NCBI RefSeq assembly: GCF_012927405.1
Contig: NZ_JABBGM010000001.1
Coordinates: forward strand, 688,001 to 752,000
Length of the DNA: 64,000 nt
From: Novosphingobium olei
GTDB taxonomy: Bacteria; Pseudomonadota; Alphaproteobacteria; Sphingomonadales; Sphingomonadaceae
Reading direction: 5' to 3'
Shown: piece after piece, positions 35,836-45,900 of the stretch
Layout: the number at the start of each line of letters is the position of its first letter
Position numbering within the stretch: position 1 is the stretch's first letter
The notes under the pieces: model-generated
What the model was told of the DNA's origin: nothing
What the model saw: the letters and a program-made list of their open reading frames with translations, nothing else
The model's database searches: none
Made by a program: the position numbers and the translations under genes

Positions 35836-35921
35836 CGTCACCCCGGCCTTGAGCCGGGGTCCCGCTTGTTCTCGCGGCGGGAAGGAAGAAAGCGGGATCC
35901 CGGGTCAGGCCCGGGATGACG
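35836..35921. repeat. Near-palindromic intergenic repeat element
   Basis: Two 32-base arms (35836-35867 and 35890-35921) are imperfect inverted copies of each other, each with the core CCCGG...CCCGGG-type sequence and a GTCA/TGAC end. RNA from here would fold into a long hairpin with a 22-base loop. The sequence is of the dispersed 'GTCATCCCGGG' kind often seen between alphaproteobacterial genes. It sits between the acetolactate synthase and aldehyde dehydrogenase genes. Confidence 0.8.
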
Positions 35922-35938
35922 GAGATTGGAAGGCCCTC

Positions 35939-37372
35939 ATGAAGCTCAAGGAAGTCTACCCGCTCTATCTCAACAACAAGGCGGTGCAGCCGAACACCGA
36001 TCTTGCGGTGACCGACAAGTTCACCGGCGAGATCGCGTTCCGCACCGCGCTTGCGACACCCGACGTGATCGACGAAGCGATCGCCGGAGCCGTGCGCGCC
36101 GCGCCCGCCATGGCCAGGCTCGCTTCCTACGAAAAGCGCGACGTGCTCGATCACTGCGTCAGCCGCTTTACCGAGCGCAAGGACGAACTGGCCTATGCCC
36201 TGTGCGTCGAGGCGGGCAAGCCCATCGCCGATTCCGAAGGCGAGGTCGGGCGCCTGATCGATACCTTCCGCATCGCGGCGGAAGAAGCCACGCGCAACTA
36301 CGGCGAAGTCCAGCCGCTCGACATCTCGCCGCGCGCCAAGGGCTACATGGGCATGTGGAAGCGCGTGCCGATTGGCCCATGCAGCTTCATCAGCCCGTTC
36401 AACTTTCCGCTGAACCTTGCCGCGCACAAGATCGCGCCCGCCATCGCGGTCGGCTGCCCCTTCGTGATGAAGCCTGCCAGCCTCACCCCGCTCGGCGCGA
36501 TCATCATGGGCGAAGTGCTGGCCGAATGCGACGTGCTGCCCGAAGGCGCGTTCTCGATCCTGCCCGCCAGCCGCGACCTTGCCGACCTGTTCACCACCGA
36601 CGAGCGGCTCAAGCTGCTGTCCTTCACCGGTTCGCCCGCCGTCGGCTGGGACCTGAAGGCAAAGGCGGGCAAGAAGAAGGTCGTCCTCGAACTGGGCGGC
36701 AATGCGGCCGTCGTCGTCGACAAGGATGCTGATCTTGATCACGCGCTCGCCCGGATCATCTTCGGCGGATACTACCAGTCGGGCCAGAGCTGCATCCACG
36801 TGCAGCGGGTGATCATCCACGAGGATATCTACGACACTTTCCGCGATATGCTCACGGCCAAGGTCCGGACGCTCGTCGCCGGCGATCCCAAGAACCGCGA
36901 TACGTTCATCGGCCCGATGATCTCGCAGAAGGAGGCCAGCCGGCTGAAGGGCTGGATCGATGCCGCGGTTGCGGGCGGCGCTCGCCTTCTGGCAGGCGGC
37001 GGTTGCGAAGGCGCCATGCTGGAGGCCGCGCTGCTCGAAAACGTCGATCGCACGTCGGATCTCTATGTCGAGGAGGCATTCGGTCCGGTCGTCACGCTGT
37101 CGAAGTTCCGCACCTGGGAAGAAGCGCTGGCCGAGGTGAACGATTCGAAGTTTGGCCTGCAGGCAGGGTTGTTCACGCGCGATCTGCACAAGGTGCTCGA
37201 CGCGTGGGACGAACTCGAGGTCGGCGGCGTGGTAGTCAACGACGTTTCGTCCTACCGCGTCGACAACATGCCCTATGGCGGGGTGAAGGATTCGGGGCTT
37301 GGCCGCGAAGGCGTGCGCTTCGCGATGGAAGACATGACCGAGATCCGCAACCTCGTGATCCGTCGCGCCTGA
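35939..37372 (+). CDS. Aldehyde dehydrogenase family protein
   Basis: A 477-residue NAD(P)-dependent aldehyde dehydrogenase. The active-site glutamate E251 lies in VLELGGNAAVV, the nucleophile C285 in YQSGQSCIHVQR, and the cofactor region in SFISPFNFPLNLAAHKIAPAIAVGCPFVMKP. It resembles glyceraldehyde-3-phosphate or lactaldehyde-type dehydrogenases. The ATG at 35939 is chosen because the in-frame sequence upstream is the palindromic repeat. It pairs with the acetolactate synthase, suggesting metabolism of a 2-oxoacid-derived aldehyde. Confidence 0.93.
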   Translation: MKLKEVYPLYLNNKAVQPNTDLAVTDKFTGEIAFRTALATPDVIDEAIAGAVRAAPAMARLASYEKRDVLDHCVSRFTERKDELAYALCVEAGKPIADSEGEVGRLIDTFRIAAEEATRNYGEVQPLDISPRAKGYMGMWKRVPIGPCSFISPFNFPLNLAAHKIAPAIAVGCPFVMKPASLTPLGAIIMGEVLAECDVLPEGAFSILPASRDLADLFTTDERLKLLSFTGSPAVGWDLKAKAGKKKVVLELGGNAAVVVDKDADLDHALARIIFGGYYQSGQSCIHVQRVIIHEDIYDTFRDMLTAKVRTLVAGDPKNRDTFIGPMISQKEASRLKGWIDAAVAGGARLLAGGGCEGAMLEAALLENVDRTSDLYVEEAFGPVVTLSKFRTWEEALAEVNDSKFGLQAGLFTRDLHKVLDAWDELEVGGVVVNDVSSYRVDNMPYGGVKDSGLGREGVRFAMEDMTEIRNLVIRRA

Positions 37373-37474
37373 ATCGGCCTTCGCCCGCGCCGTGGCGGTC
37401 TGGTGCACGGCGGGGCGGGGCAAGGGCTTGTTCGGAATGCCGATTTCACCGGGGACAACGGGCCAATTCGGCTC

Positions 37475-37503
37475 TTGAACCGGCGGTGTGTCCAGCCTAG
37501 GCT
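37475..37503 (+). promoter_or_regulatory. Candidate promoter of the multiheme operon
   Basis: TTGAAC, a 17-base spacer and TAGGCT, ending about 97 bases ahead of the first cytochrome gene in a 227-base gap. It matches a housekeeping -35/-10 layout only moderately. Confidence 0.4.
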
Positions 37504-37599
37504 GCGCGAAAGGGGTCGCATTGCTAAAACTTCCGTGAAAGCCGGTCGCCAGGCGCAACAGCGTCGGCGGGCCCGTGATCGCGGTGGGAACGAGGGGCA

Positions 37600-39027
37600 A
37601 TGCAGGGCAATTCCACGTTGTTGCGGCAGCTTAGCGCTGCCTGGCGCGACACGCCGCGGTCCGCTTTCGCGGCCGGCCTGCTGTGCCTTGCCATGGCTGT
37701 CGCTGCCCTTTGCGCCGCGCTGTTCGCACCCGCCCCGCTGATGGCAGAGAGCACGGCCGCCTCGTTGCGCGCGCACATGGGTGTCGCATCCTGTGCCGGG
37801 TCGACCTGCCACGGCCGCTCCGTGCCAAGCGGTACGCCCGTGCGTCAGGACGAGATCGCCCGCTGGCAGGAAGACAGTTCGCCCGCCGGCGCGCACAGCC
37901 GCGCCTGGCGCGTGGTCGAAGGTCCGCGCGGGCGCGAGATTGCCCGCCACCTCGGCCTCGATGCCGCGGGCGTGCAGCGCGAATGCGCCGGCTGCCACGC
38001 ATCGCCCGCCGCTGCCACGGGGCGTGGGCGCCTGTCCGACGGAGTCGATTGCGAAGCCTGCCACGGCCCCGCGGGCGGTTGGCTTTCGACGCACTACGCC
38101 GTCGGGGCGAGCCATCGCCGCAACGTGGCGCAAGGGATGACCGATCTGGTCAATCCGGCAACGCGCGCCAGCGTCTGCCTCGATTGCCACCTTTCGGGTG
38201 ACGGGCGGGGCCAGTTCATCGCGCACCGCATCATGGCCGCCGGCCACCCGCGCATCTCGTTCGAGCTCGACCTGTTCTCGACGCTGCAGATGCACCACGA
38301 CGAAGATGCCGACTACGTCCAGCGCAAGGGCGGCCGCACCAATTCGATGCGGATGTGGGCCGTGGGCCAGGCCCAGGCCGTGACCCGCAGCCTCGAACTG
38401 TTCAGCCAGCCGGCCAAGGCCAGCAACGGGATCTTCCCTGAATTCACCTTCTACGATTGCCATTCGTGCCACCGCCGGATCATCGATGGCGAGGACGCGC
38501 ACGTGACCGCCGTTCCCAACCCGGGCCGGCCGATCGCGCAGGGCATGCCGCCGTTCAACGACGAGAACATGATCATGCTGCTCGCCGCCGCGCGGGTCGT
38601 CGCGCCCAATCTGGCGGGCGAATTCGACGCGCGGGCCAAGGCCTTCCATCGCGCGATGGGCGTGGGCCGCGCCGAAACGGTCACCGCCGCGCAGGCCCTG
38701 CGCCAGAGCGCGCAGGCCCTGTCGACCCGCATGGCCGGCGCCGAATTCGGCCGCGAGCGCACGTTCGCGATCATGGATGCCATCGCCAGCGATGCCATCT
38801 CGGACCGCTTCACCGACTATGAAGGCTCGGTCCAGTCGGTCATGGCGATCGACACCCTGCTCAACGGCATGGTCAATTCCGGCATGGTAAGCACCGGCGC
38901 GGCCTCTGGCCTCAGGGTCCAGATCAACCAGGCCTATGCCGCGGTGAAGGAGCCCAACAGCTACCGCCCGATCGCCTTCCGACAGGCGCTGGGCGGCGCC
39001 ATCCGTTCGATCCGGAGCCTTCGCTGA
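37600..39027 (+). CDS. Five-heme c-type cytochrome with one CX4CH site
   Basis: A 475-residue exported protein with a hydrophobic N-terminal segment (about residues 21-45) ending PLMAES. Five heme-binding sites are visible: CAGSTCH (C65-H71, with four residues between the cysteines), CAGCH (129), CEACH (151), CLDCH (193) and CHSCH (287). The rest, from about residue 330, is helical and heme-free. Spacing recalls cytochrome c554-like multiheme proteins. It should carry electrons in the periplasm. It starts a four-gene overlapping operon; its stop overlaps the next start by one base (TGATG). Confidence 0.88.
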   Translation: MQGNSTLLRQLSAAWRDTPRSAFAAGLLCLAMAVAALCAALFAPAPLMAESTAASLRAHMGVASCAGSTCHGRSVPSGTPVRQDEIARWQEDSSPAGAHSRAWRVVEGPRGREIARHLGLDAAGVQRECAGCHASPAAATGRGRLSDGVDCEACHGPAGGWLSTHYAVGASHRRNVAQGMTDLVNPATRASVCLDCHLSGDGRGQFIAHRIMAAGHPRISFELDLFSTLQMHHDEDADYVQRKGGRTNSMRMWAVGQAQAVTRSLELFSQPAKASNGIFPEFTFYDCHSCHRRIIDGEDAHVTAVPNPGRPIAQGMPPFNDENMIMLLAAARVVAPNLAGEFDARAKAFHRAMGVGRAETVTAAQALRQSAQALSTRMAGAEFGRERTFAIMDAIASDAISDRFTDYEGSVQSVMAIDTLLNGMVNSGMVSTGAASGLRVQINQAYAAVKEPNSYRPIAFRQALGGAIRSIRSLR

Positions 39028-41018
39028 TGGGCCTTGCCGCGTTCCGCCAGCCCGTGACCGGGATCGTTGCGGCCCTGTCGCTTGCGCTTGCCGGCTGCGG
39101 CGGCGGGGATTCTTCCGGATCCGTCGCCCCCACGCCCACGCCCACGTCCACCCCGGGGAGCGCGCGGGTCTACCCGACACTTGCCTCCGAAGCGCTCACC
39201 GTTAGCGACGTGCAGAAGGTCATCGCGCAGGCGGTGGGCGAAGCGCAGGCGCTGAACTACCCCGCCGTGATCGCGGTGGTGGACCGGGTCGGCAACGTGC
39301 TCGCTGTCTATCGCATGAACGGCGCGCCGACGCGGATGATCTTCAGCAAGATCACCGGCGCCGGCACCGAGAACGCCACGCCGACCGGTTTCCAGGGCGT
39401 CAACGTCGAAGCCTCGATGGGCGCGATCGCCAAGGCCGTCACCGCGGCCTATCTCTCGTCGAGCGGCAACGCCTTTTCCACCCGCACCGCCAGCATGATC
39501 GTGCAGCAGCACTTTCCGCCCGCGCCCAACACGCCGGGGCTCGAAAGCGGACCGCTGTTCGGGGTGCAGTTCAGCCAGCTGCCCTGTTCCGACCTCAACA
39601 CCCGCTATGCCGCCGGCAACGCAGGATCGGGCGCATTCATCGGGCCCAAGCGCTCGCCCATCGGCCTTTCGGCGGACCCCGGCGGCTTGCCGCTCTACAA
39701 GAACGGCGTGGTGGTCGGCGGCATCGGCGTGATGGCCGACGGCGACTATGCCTTCGATCGCGACGTCAGCAACGTCGACGGGGATGTCGAGGAATACGAA
39801 GCGCTGGCCGGGATCCAGGGCTTTGCCCCTGACGATGCGATCCGCGCCGACAAGATCCCGGTCGACGGCACCACGCTGCGCTTCTCCGACGCCCGCGTCG
39901 AAGGGCTGCACACGCTCAAGAGCGACTATGCCGCGATCGCCGGTACGGCGGGCACGCTCGTCCCCGTCAACGGCTACTTCGATGGCAAGGCGATCCTGCC
40001 CGGCACCGCCTATGGCACCGAGGCAAGCGGATTCCGCTATGCCACCAGCAGCGAATTCTCGAACCCGGATGCCTTCGTGCTGACCGACGGATCGGGCAAC
40101 AATCGCTACCCCATCCGGGGCGGGACCGATGCCGCCGACGTCGCCCAGCCGCTGACCGCCGCCGAAGTGCGCGCGGTGCTGGAAGAGGCGTTCAAGGTGA
40201 TGAGCCGCGCCCGCGCCCAGATCCGCCGCCCGCTCGACAGCCGCGCCGAAGTCTCGCTCTCGGTGGTCGATACCTATGGCACCCCGCTCGGGGTGGTCCG
40301 CGGGCCAGATGCGCCGATTTTCGGCACCGACGTTTCGCTGCAGAAGGCGCGCACCGCGGCGTTCTTCTCGAACAAGGTCGCCGCCGCGCAATTGCAGGGC
40401 GATCTCGATGCGGGCGTGCCTGCCTTCGTCGATGCGGTGCGCACCTTCCTTGGCGATCCGCAGGCGCTGACCGGGACCAAGGCCTTTGCCGACCGTTCGG
40501 GCGGCAACCTGTCGCGGCCCTATTTCCCCGATGGCGAGGTGGGCCGGCCGAACGGTCCCCTGTCGCTGCCCATCGACCAGTGGAGCCCGTTCGCAACCGG
40601 CCTGCAGACGGCGCTGATCAAGGCCGACGTCGTGCAGCACGCGGTTTTCGTCGAAGGCTCGCTCAACGCGCGCGACGTCAAGCAGCAGTGTTCGAACGTG
40701 CCCGATGCGCCCAACGGCAAGAAGCGGCTGGCCAACGGCATCCAGATCTTCCCCGGCTCTGTGCCGATCTATCGCGGCACGCAACTCGTGGGCGCGATCG
40801 GCATTTCGGGCGACGGCATCGACCAGGACGATATGATCGCCTTCCTCGGCACCAACAACGGCGGGGTAAAGGTGGGCAGCATCGGCAACGCGCCCAAGGA
40901 CATACGCGCCGATACGATCGTGGTGAACGTGGGCAATGGCGTGCGGCTGCGCTACGTCAATTGCCCGTTCGCGCCGTTCCTCGATACCAGCGACCAGAAC
41001 GTCTGCGAGGGCCTGTGA
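39027..41018 (+). CDS. Lipoprotein with two GlcG/HbpS-like domains
   Basis: A 663-residue protein with a lipoprotein signal ending LALAGCG, then a Pro/Thr-rich tether (PTPTPTSTPGS). Two GlcG/HbpS (DUF336)-type regions follow. The first starts about residue 58 (SDVQKVIAQAVGEAQALNYPAVIAVVDRVGNVLAVYRM). The second starts about residue 373 (AEVRAVLEEAFKVM...EVSLSVVDTYGTPLGVVRGPDAPIFGTDVSLQKARTAAFFSN). Some members of this family bind heme. No CXXCH site is present. It likely sits on a membrane leaflet facing the periplasm or outside. Its end overlaps the next gene by four bases (GTGA). Confidence 0.82.
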   Translation: MGLAAFRQPVTGIVAALSLALAGCGGGDSSGSVAPTPTPTSTPGSARVYPTLASEALTVSDVQKVIAQAVGEAQALNYPAVIAVVDRVGNVLAVYRMNGAPTRMIFSKITGAGTENATPTGFQGVNVEASMGAIAKAVTAAYLSSSGNAFSTRTASMIVQQHFPPAPNTPGLESGPLFGVQFSQLPCSDLNTRYAAGNAGSGAFIGPKRSPIGLSADPGGLPLYKNGVVVGGIGVMADGDYAFDRDVSNVDGDVEEYEALAGIQGFAPDDAIRADKIPVDGTTLRFSDARVEGLHTLKSDYAAIAGTAGTLVPVNGYFDGKAILPGTAYGTEASGFRYATSSEFSNPDAFVLTDGSGNNRYPIRGGTDAADVAQPLTAAEVRAVLEEAFKVMSRARAQIRRPLDSRAEVSLSVVDTYGTPLGVVRGPDAPIFGTDVSLQKARTAAFFSNKVAAAQLQGDLDAGVPAFVDAVRTFLGDPQALTGTKAFADRSGGNLSRPYFPDGEVGRPNGPLSLPIDQWSPFATGLQTALIKADVVQHAVFVEGSLNARDVKQQCSNVPDAPNGKKRLANGIQIFPGSVPIYRGTQLVGAIGISGDGIDQDDMIAFLGTNNGGVKVGSIGNAPKDIRADTIVVNVGNGVRLRYVNCPFAPFLDTSDQNVCEGL

Positions 41019-42955
41019 TCGCGGCTTCGCTCCTTCTCGCTCCGGCGCTGGTGCTGTCGGCACCGGTGGCGCAGGCCGATCCAGTGCCAGCCCCGGAAGG
41101 GGCGAGCGCTGCCCCCGGCAATGCCACCGCCGATGACGTGCTGCTCGACGGACGGCGCCGTCCGGGCTTCGAGAAGAAGCTTCCCGACAAGGTCGAACAG
41201 GACAATCCCGGCGCCGTCAACGCGCCCGAGCCCGAGGCCTTCTACGACAAGTACGACGGCGAAGGCCCGCTCGATTCCTTGAGCCTCGACGTCGCCGTGC
41301 CCGATCGCTGGCGCATCGTCTCCTCGCTCTGCCCCAAGAAGGACGCCAAGACCGGGGTCACCGATCGCGCGATCTTCACGCTCTACCCCAACCTGGCCGC
41401 CGCCTGCCATTCGCAGCTCGATCCGTTCCACCACAACCTGCTCAAGGGCGACCAGCCGCTGGCGCGCGGCAAGCGGCCGGGCTTCCTCAAGGGCGATGAC
41501 TGGTTCCTCGTCCTCAACGGCATTTCCGACACGGTGGTCGAGCCGCGCAGCTTCCCGATCCCCGTTGGCAACCAGACGACGTCCAATCCGAACGAGATCG
41601 ACACCTTCGGCCGTTCCAACAGCCTCGTGCTGTCGCAGACGTTCATCGTCGGCGCCTCGCTGCTCAAGGGCCTGACCGCGTTCAAGCCGCCGGTGGTCGA
41701 ATATCGCATCGTGCTGGCCGGCAACATCAACCACGTCGAAGTGCCGGCGCGCCGCGTTCTGTTCGTCGAACCTTCCAAGGGCACCAAGCGCACCGACGGC
41801 TTCATCGGCGTTCAGGAAGCCTTCGTCGATTACCACATCGGCCGTTTCGACACGAAGCGCTTCGATTTCGTCAGCCTGCGCGCCGGCGTTCAGCCGTTCC
41901 AGTCCGATTTTCGCGGCTTCCTGTTCCAGGACAACCAGCTGGGCGTGCGCCTGTTCGGCAATCGCGACAACAATCGCTGGCAGTTCAACCTCGCCGCCTT
42001 CTGGCGGATCGAGAAGGACACCAATTCGGGCCTCAACGACTTCACCAAGCCGCTGCGGCGCAACTGGATCTTCACCGGCAACCTCTACCGCCAGGATTTC
42101 CCGGTGGTCGGCCTCACCAGCCAGGTTTCGGTGACGTACGACATGAACCGCGAAGATCGCTATTACAGCGACGAGAACGGCTTCCCCGTCCGTCCCGCCC
42201 TGCTCGGCGATCTGCGACCGCGCCAGTACGATGTGGTCTACCTCGGCTACGCACTGGATGGCCACGTCGGCCGGATCAACCTGACCGGCCAGGTCTATGG
42301 CGCGCTGGGAGAGGACCGGAACAACTTCCTCACCAGCCGCCCCGCCACGATCAAGGCGTTCATGGCCGCGGCTGAGATCAGCTACGACAAGGACTGGATG
42401 CGGTTCCGCGCTTCCGGCCTGTGGGCCAGCGGTGACAGCGATCCCTACGACAAGGTTGAAGGCGGGTTCGACGCCATCCTTGAAAATCCGCAGTTCGCCG
42501 GCGCCGATACGTCCTACTGGATCCGCCAGTCGGTCCCGTTCGCCGGCGGTGGCCGCGCGATCTCGGTCAATGGCCGCAACGGCATCCTCAACTCGCTGCG
42601 CTCGGCCAAGGACGAAGGGCAATCGAACTTCACCAATCCCGGTACGGTGCTGGCCGGGGTCGGCGGAGATTTCGACCTGACGCCCAACTTGCGCGTCTCG
42701 GCCAACGCCAATCACCTCTGGTTCCAGAACACGAAGGTCATGCAGGTCCTGCGCAACGAAGGCTCGATCCCCAAGTCCATCGGCTGGGACCTTTCGGTCT
42801 CCTCGATCTGGCGGCCCAAGGCGGCGCAGAACGTCGTGTTCCGCCTGTCGGGCGCGATGCTTGCGGCGGGTGCGGGCTTCCGTGACCTGTTCGACCAGAG
42901 GAACCACGGGCGCCAGTTCTACTCGGTGCTCGCCAACGCGACGCTGGCTTTCTGA
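41015..42955 (+). CDS. Outer-membrane beta-barrel protein of the multiheme operon
   Basis: A 646-residue protein starting at GTG 41015, inside the previous stop. A signal peptide (MIAASLLLAPALVLSAPVAQA) is followed by about 120 residues of polar, proline-rich sequence containing two cysteines. After that come many short alternating strands (for example RYDVVYLGYALDGHVGRINLTGQVYGALG), with a terminal phenylalanine as in outer-membrane porins. I infer a large barrel from strand pattern and C-terminus; the family is not recognised. Between two multiheme cytochromes it could be the pore of an electron conduit. The stop overlaps the next start (TGATG). Confidence 0.75.
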   Translation: MIAASLLLAPALVLSAPVAQADPVPAPEGASAAPGNATADDVLLDGRRRPGFEKKLPDKVEQDNPGAVNAPEPEAFYDKYDGEGPLDSLSLDVAVPDRWRIVSSLCPKKDAKTGVTDRAIFTLYPNLAAACHSQLDPFHHNLLKGDQPLARGKRPGFLKGDDWFLVLNGISDTVVEPRSFPIPVGNQTTSNPNEIDTFGRSNSLVLSQTFIVGASLLKGLTAFKPPVVEYRIVLAGNINHVEVPARRVLFVEPSKGTKRTDGFIGVQEAFVDYHIGRFDTKRFDFVSLRAGVQPFQSDFRGFLFQDNQLGVRLFGNRDNNRWQFNLAAFWRIEKDTNSGLNDFTKPLRRNWIFTGNLYRQDFPVVGLTSQVSVTYDMNREDRYYSDENGFPVRPALLGDLRPRQYDVVYLGYALDGHVGRINLTGQVYGALGEDRNNFLTSRPATIKAFMAAAEISYDKDWMRFRASGLWASGDSDPYDKVEGGFDAILENPQFAGADTSYWIRQSVPFAGGGRAISVNGRNGILNSLRSAKDEGQSNFTNPGTVLAGVGGDFDLTPNLRVSANANHLWFQNTKVMQVLRNEGSIPKSIGWDLSVSSIWRPKAAQNVVFRLSGAMLAAGAGFRDLFDQRNHGRQFYSVLANATLAF

Positions 42956-45900
42956 TGGAGCGCGCGACGATGTCTTCCGCCCCGTTCCGCCGCCTTGTCG
43001 CCGCGCTCACGCTGCTGCTCGCCATGGCTCTCGCGCCCAGCGCGCTGTGGGCTTCCGGCGAAGAAGTCGCGCAGAAGATCACCTATACCCGCGCGCCGCC
43101 CGCACCCCGCATCCAGCCGGGCGACACGGTCGAGGAACAGTGGGCCAACGTCGATCGCGCCAACGCGGGGTGCGTTTCGTGCCACACCGCGAGCGATCAC
43201 AAGACCATGCACGCCAGTCCGGCGGTCGTGCTGTCGTGCGCCGATTGCCATGGCGGCAACACGAAGATCGTGGCGGACCGCTCCTGGAACCGCGGCTCGA
43301 TCGACTATCTCGCGGCGATGAAGGACGCGCACGTCCTGCCGCGCTTCCCCGGCGGCTGGGGCTGGCCGAGTTCGGCGAACCCCAAGCGATCCTACGCGCT
43401 GCTTGCCAAGGAAGCGCCCGAATTCATCCGCTTCGTCAACCCGTCGGACTATCGCGTTGCGCGTGAAGCCTGCGGCGCCTGCCACATGCAGATGATCGAA
43501 GCGTCGGAACGCTCGCTGATGAGCACGGGCGCGATGCTGTGGGGCGGGGCGGCCTACAACAACGGCATCGTCCCGTTCAAAAACTACATCTTCGGTGAAA
43601 GCTTTACCCGCAAGGGCGAACCGGCGCTGCTCAAGTCTGCCTCCACCCGCATCGGCCCCGATGGCAAGCCGATGTGGGGCACGGTCACCCCGGCGGAGAA
43701 GGCGCGCGGCGCGCTGCCCGTGCTTTATCCGATGCCGCGCTGGAACTCGATCCCTCCCGGCGACGTGTTCCGCGTGTTCGAGGATGGCGGGCGCACGATC
43801 AACCCGCAATTCCCCGAAATCGGCCTGCCCAATTCGACCGGCTCGATCCAGAAGCTCGATGAGCCGGGCCGTCCCGATCTCAAGCAGTCCAACCGTGGTC
43901 CCGCCACGGGCCTGCGCGTCGCGATCCCGGTGCTCAACATCCACAAGACGCGCCTCAACGACCCGTTCCTGTTCCAGATGGGCACCAACGACCAGCCGGG
44001 CGACTATCGCTCCTCGGGCTGCGCCGCGTGCCACGTGATCTACGCCAACGATCGCGAACCGCGCCATTCCTCGCTCTATGGCAAGTGCGGCCGCGACGGG
44101 CAGTCGATCACCGTCGATCCCACGATCAACACCTTGCGCGAAGGCGAACACCGCGCCGGTGCCTATGGCAGCTTCGATGCCGCGAAGGAGCATCACGAAG
44201 AGCGCGTGCGCGGCACCGTGCTCGGCGGCAGGGGCAAGTACCTTGGCGGCGATGCCACCGACCCCGAACAGAGCGCTGACATGGCGGGCGATTGCGCCCG
44301 CGCCATCGCCTCGGCCGAACAGCTGACCTTCTCGCCCGCGCAAGGCATCGCGCCACACGGCTCGATGGACGATCACCGCATGAGCCAGACCGAGGCGCAC
44401 GCCGTCGCCGGTCTCGATGCCCGAGGCCACGCAAAGGACGGGGCCGATGGGGCAGGCGGCATGCATGGTCCCGCCGTCGGCCGCTATGTGCCGATGCAGG
44501 AGCGCGAGCGCGGCCACCCGCTGGTCCATGCCTTCACCCGCGCCATTCCCACGGCGCAGTGCATGAACTGCCACATGCACCAGCCGAACATCTTCCTGAA
44601 CACCTACCTCGGCTACATCATGTGGGACTATGAATCCGATGCGCCCCGCATGTGGCCCGGCCCTGAAAACACTGCGCCGCGCCCCGAAGGGCTGACCGAC
44701 GCGCAGTGGCAGAAGGCGTTCAGGACGCAGTTCCACCCCAACATGGTCGAACAGCGCGAAGTGCTCGATCGCAATCCCGAGGCGGCCAGCACACACGGTC
44801 TGTGGCGCGACGTCGAATTCCTGCGCAACGTCTATGACCTGAACGCCGGCAACAAGGACACCCAGTTCGCCGATTACCATGGCCACGGCTGGAATTTCCG
44901 CGCCATCCTCAAGCGCGACCGGCGTGGCAACCTGCTCGATGCCGATGGCGACATGGCGAGCTACGGCACCGACAAGGCGCACATCGTCAGCCCCGACGAT
45001 CCCGAAAAGTGGCGGAAAGGCAGCGAAGGCAAGTTCGTCGATCCTTCGTACGACAACCCCGGCAAGTCGGTCCACATGATGGACATCCACGCCCAGGTCG
45101 GCATGCAGTGCGCCGATTGCCACTTCGCGCAGGACAGCCACGGCAACGGCATGATCTATGGCGAAGTCGCCAACGCGGTGGAGATCGGCTGCAAGGATTG
45201 CCACGGCACGCCCGATGCCTTCCCCACGCTGCTGACCTCGAACCTCGCCGCGCCCAAGGGCGGCACCAACCTTTCGCTGCTGCGCAATGCCGATGGCCAG
45301 CGCCGTTTCGAATGGACCGAGGAGAATGGGCGGCGCGTGCTGCTGCAGCGCTCGATCATCGATCCCAAGCTGACCTGGCGGGTCAGCCTGGTGAAGGAAT
45401 CGGTGGATCCGCAATACCAGAACGTGGTCGAGCCCGACGGGCGCCCCGTGTTCAACCCCAAGGCGGCGCGCGCCAAGCTGATGGGCAAGTCGGCGGCGGA
45501 GGACGGAATGTACCGCTTCGGCCTCGGCATCCCCAAGGAAGCGCGCGCGCACCGCGACGACGACATGGCCTGCTTCACCTGCCACCTCAGCTGGACTACC
45601 AGCTGCGCCGGCTGCCACCTGCCGATCGAGGCCAACTGGAAGAGTGCGGTCCACAAGTACGAGGAAGACTACACCCGGAACTACGCGACCTATAACCCGC
45701 AGGTGGCGCGCGATGACATGTTCCAGCTCGGCAAGCACCAGCGCAACAAGTCGTCGGGCAGCGATCCGGTGCAGTTCGATGCCGAAGGCAACCCGGTTTC
45801 GGGCAAGGCGATCACCGCACCGATCCGCTCCAGCTCGGCGCTGATCCTGTCGTCGACCAACATCAACCGCGAACGCATCTACGTGCAGCAGCCGCCGATC

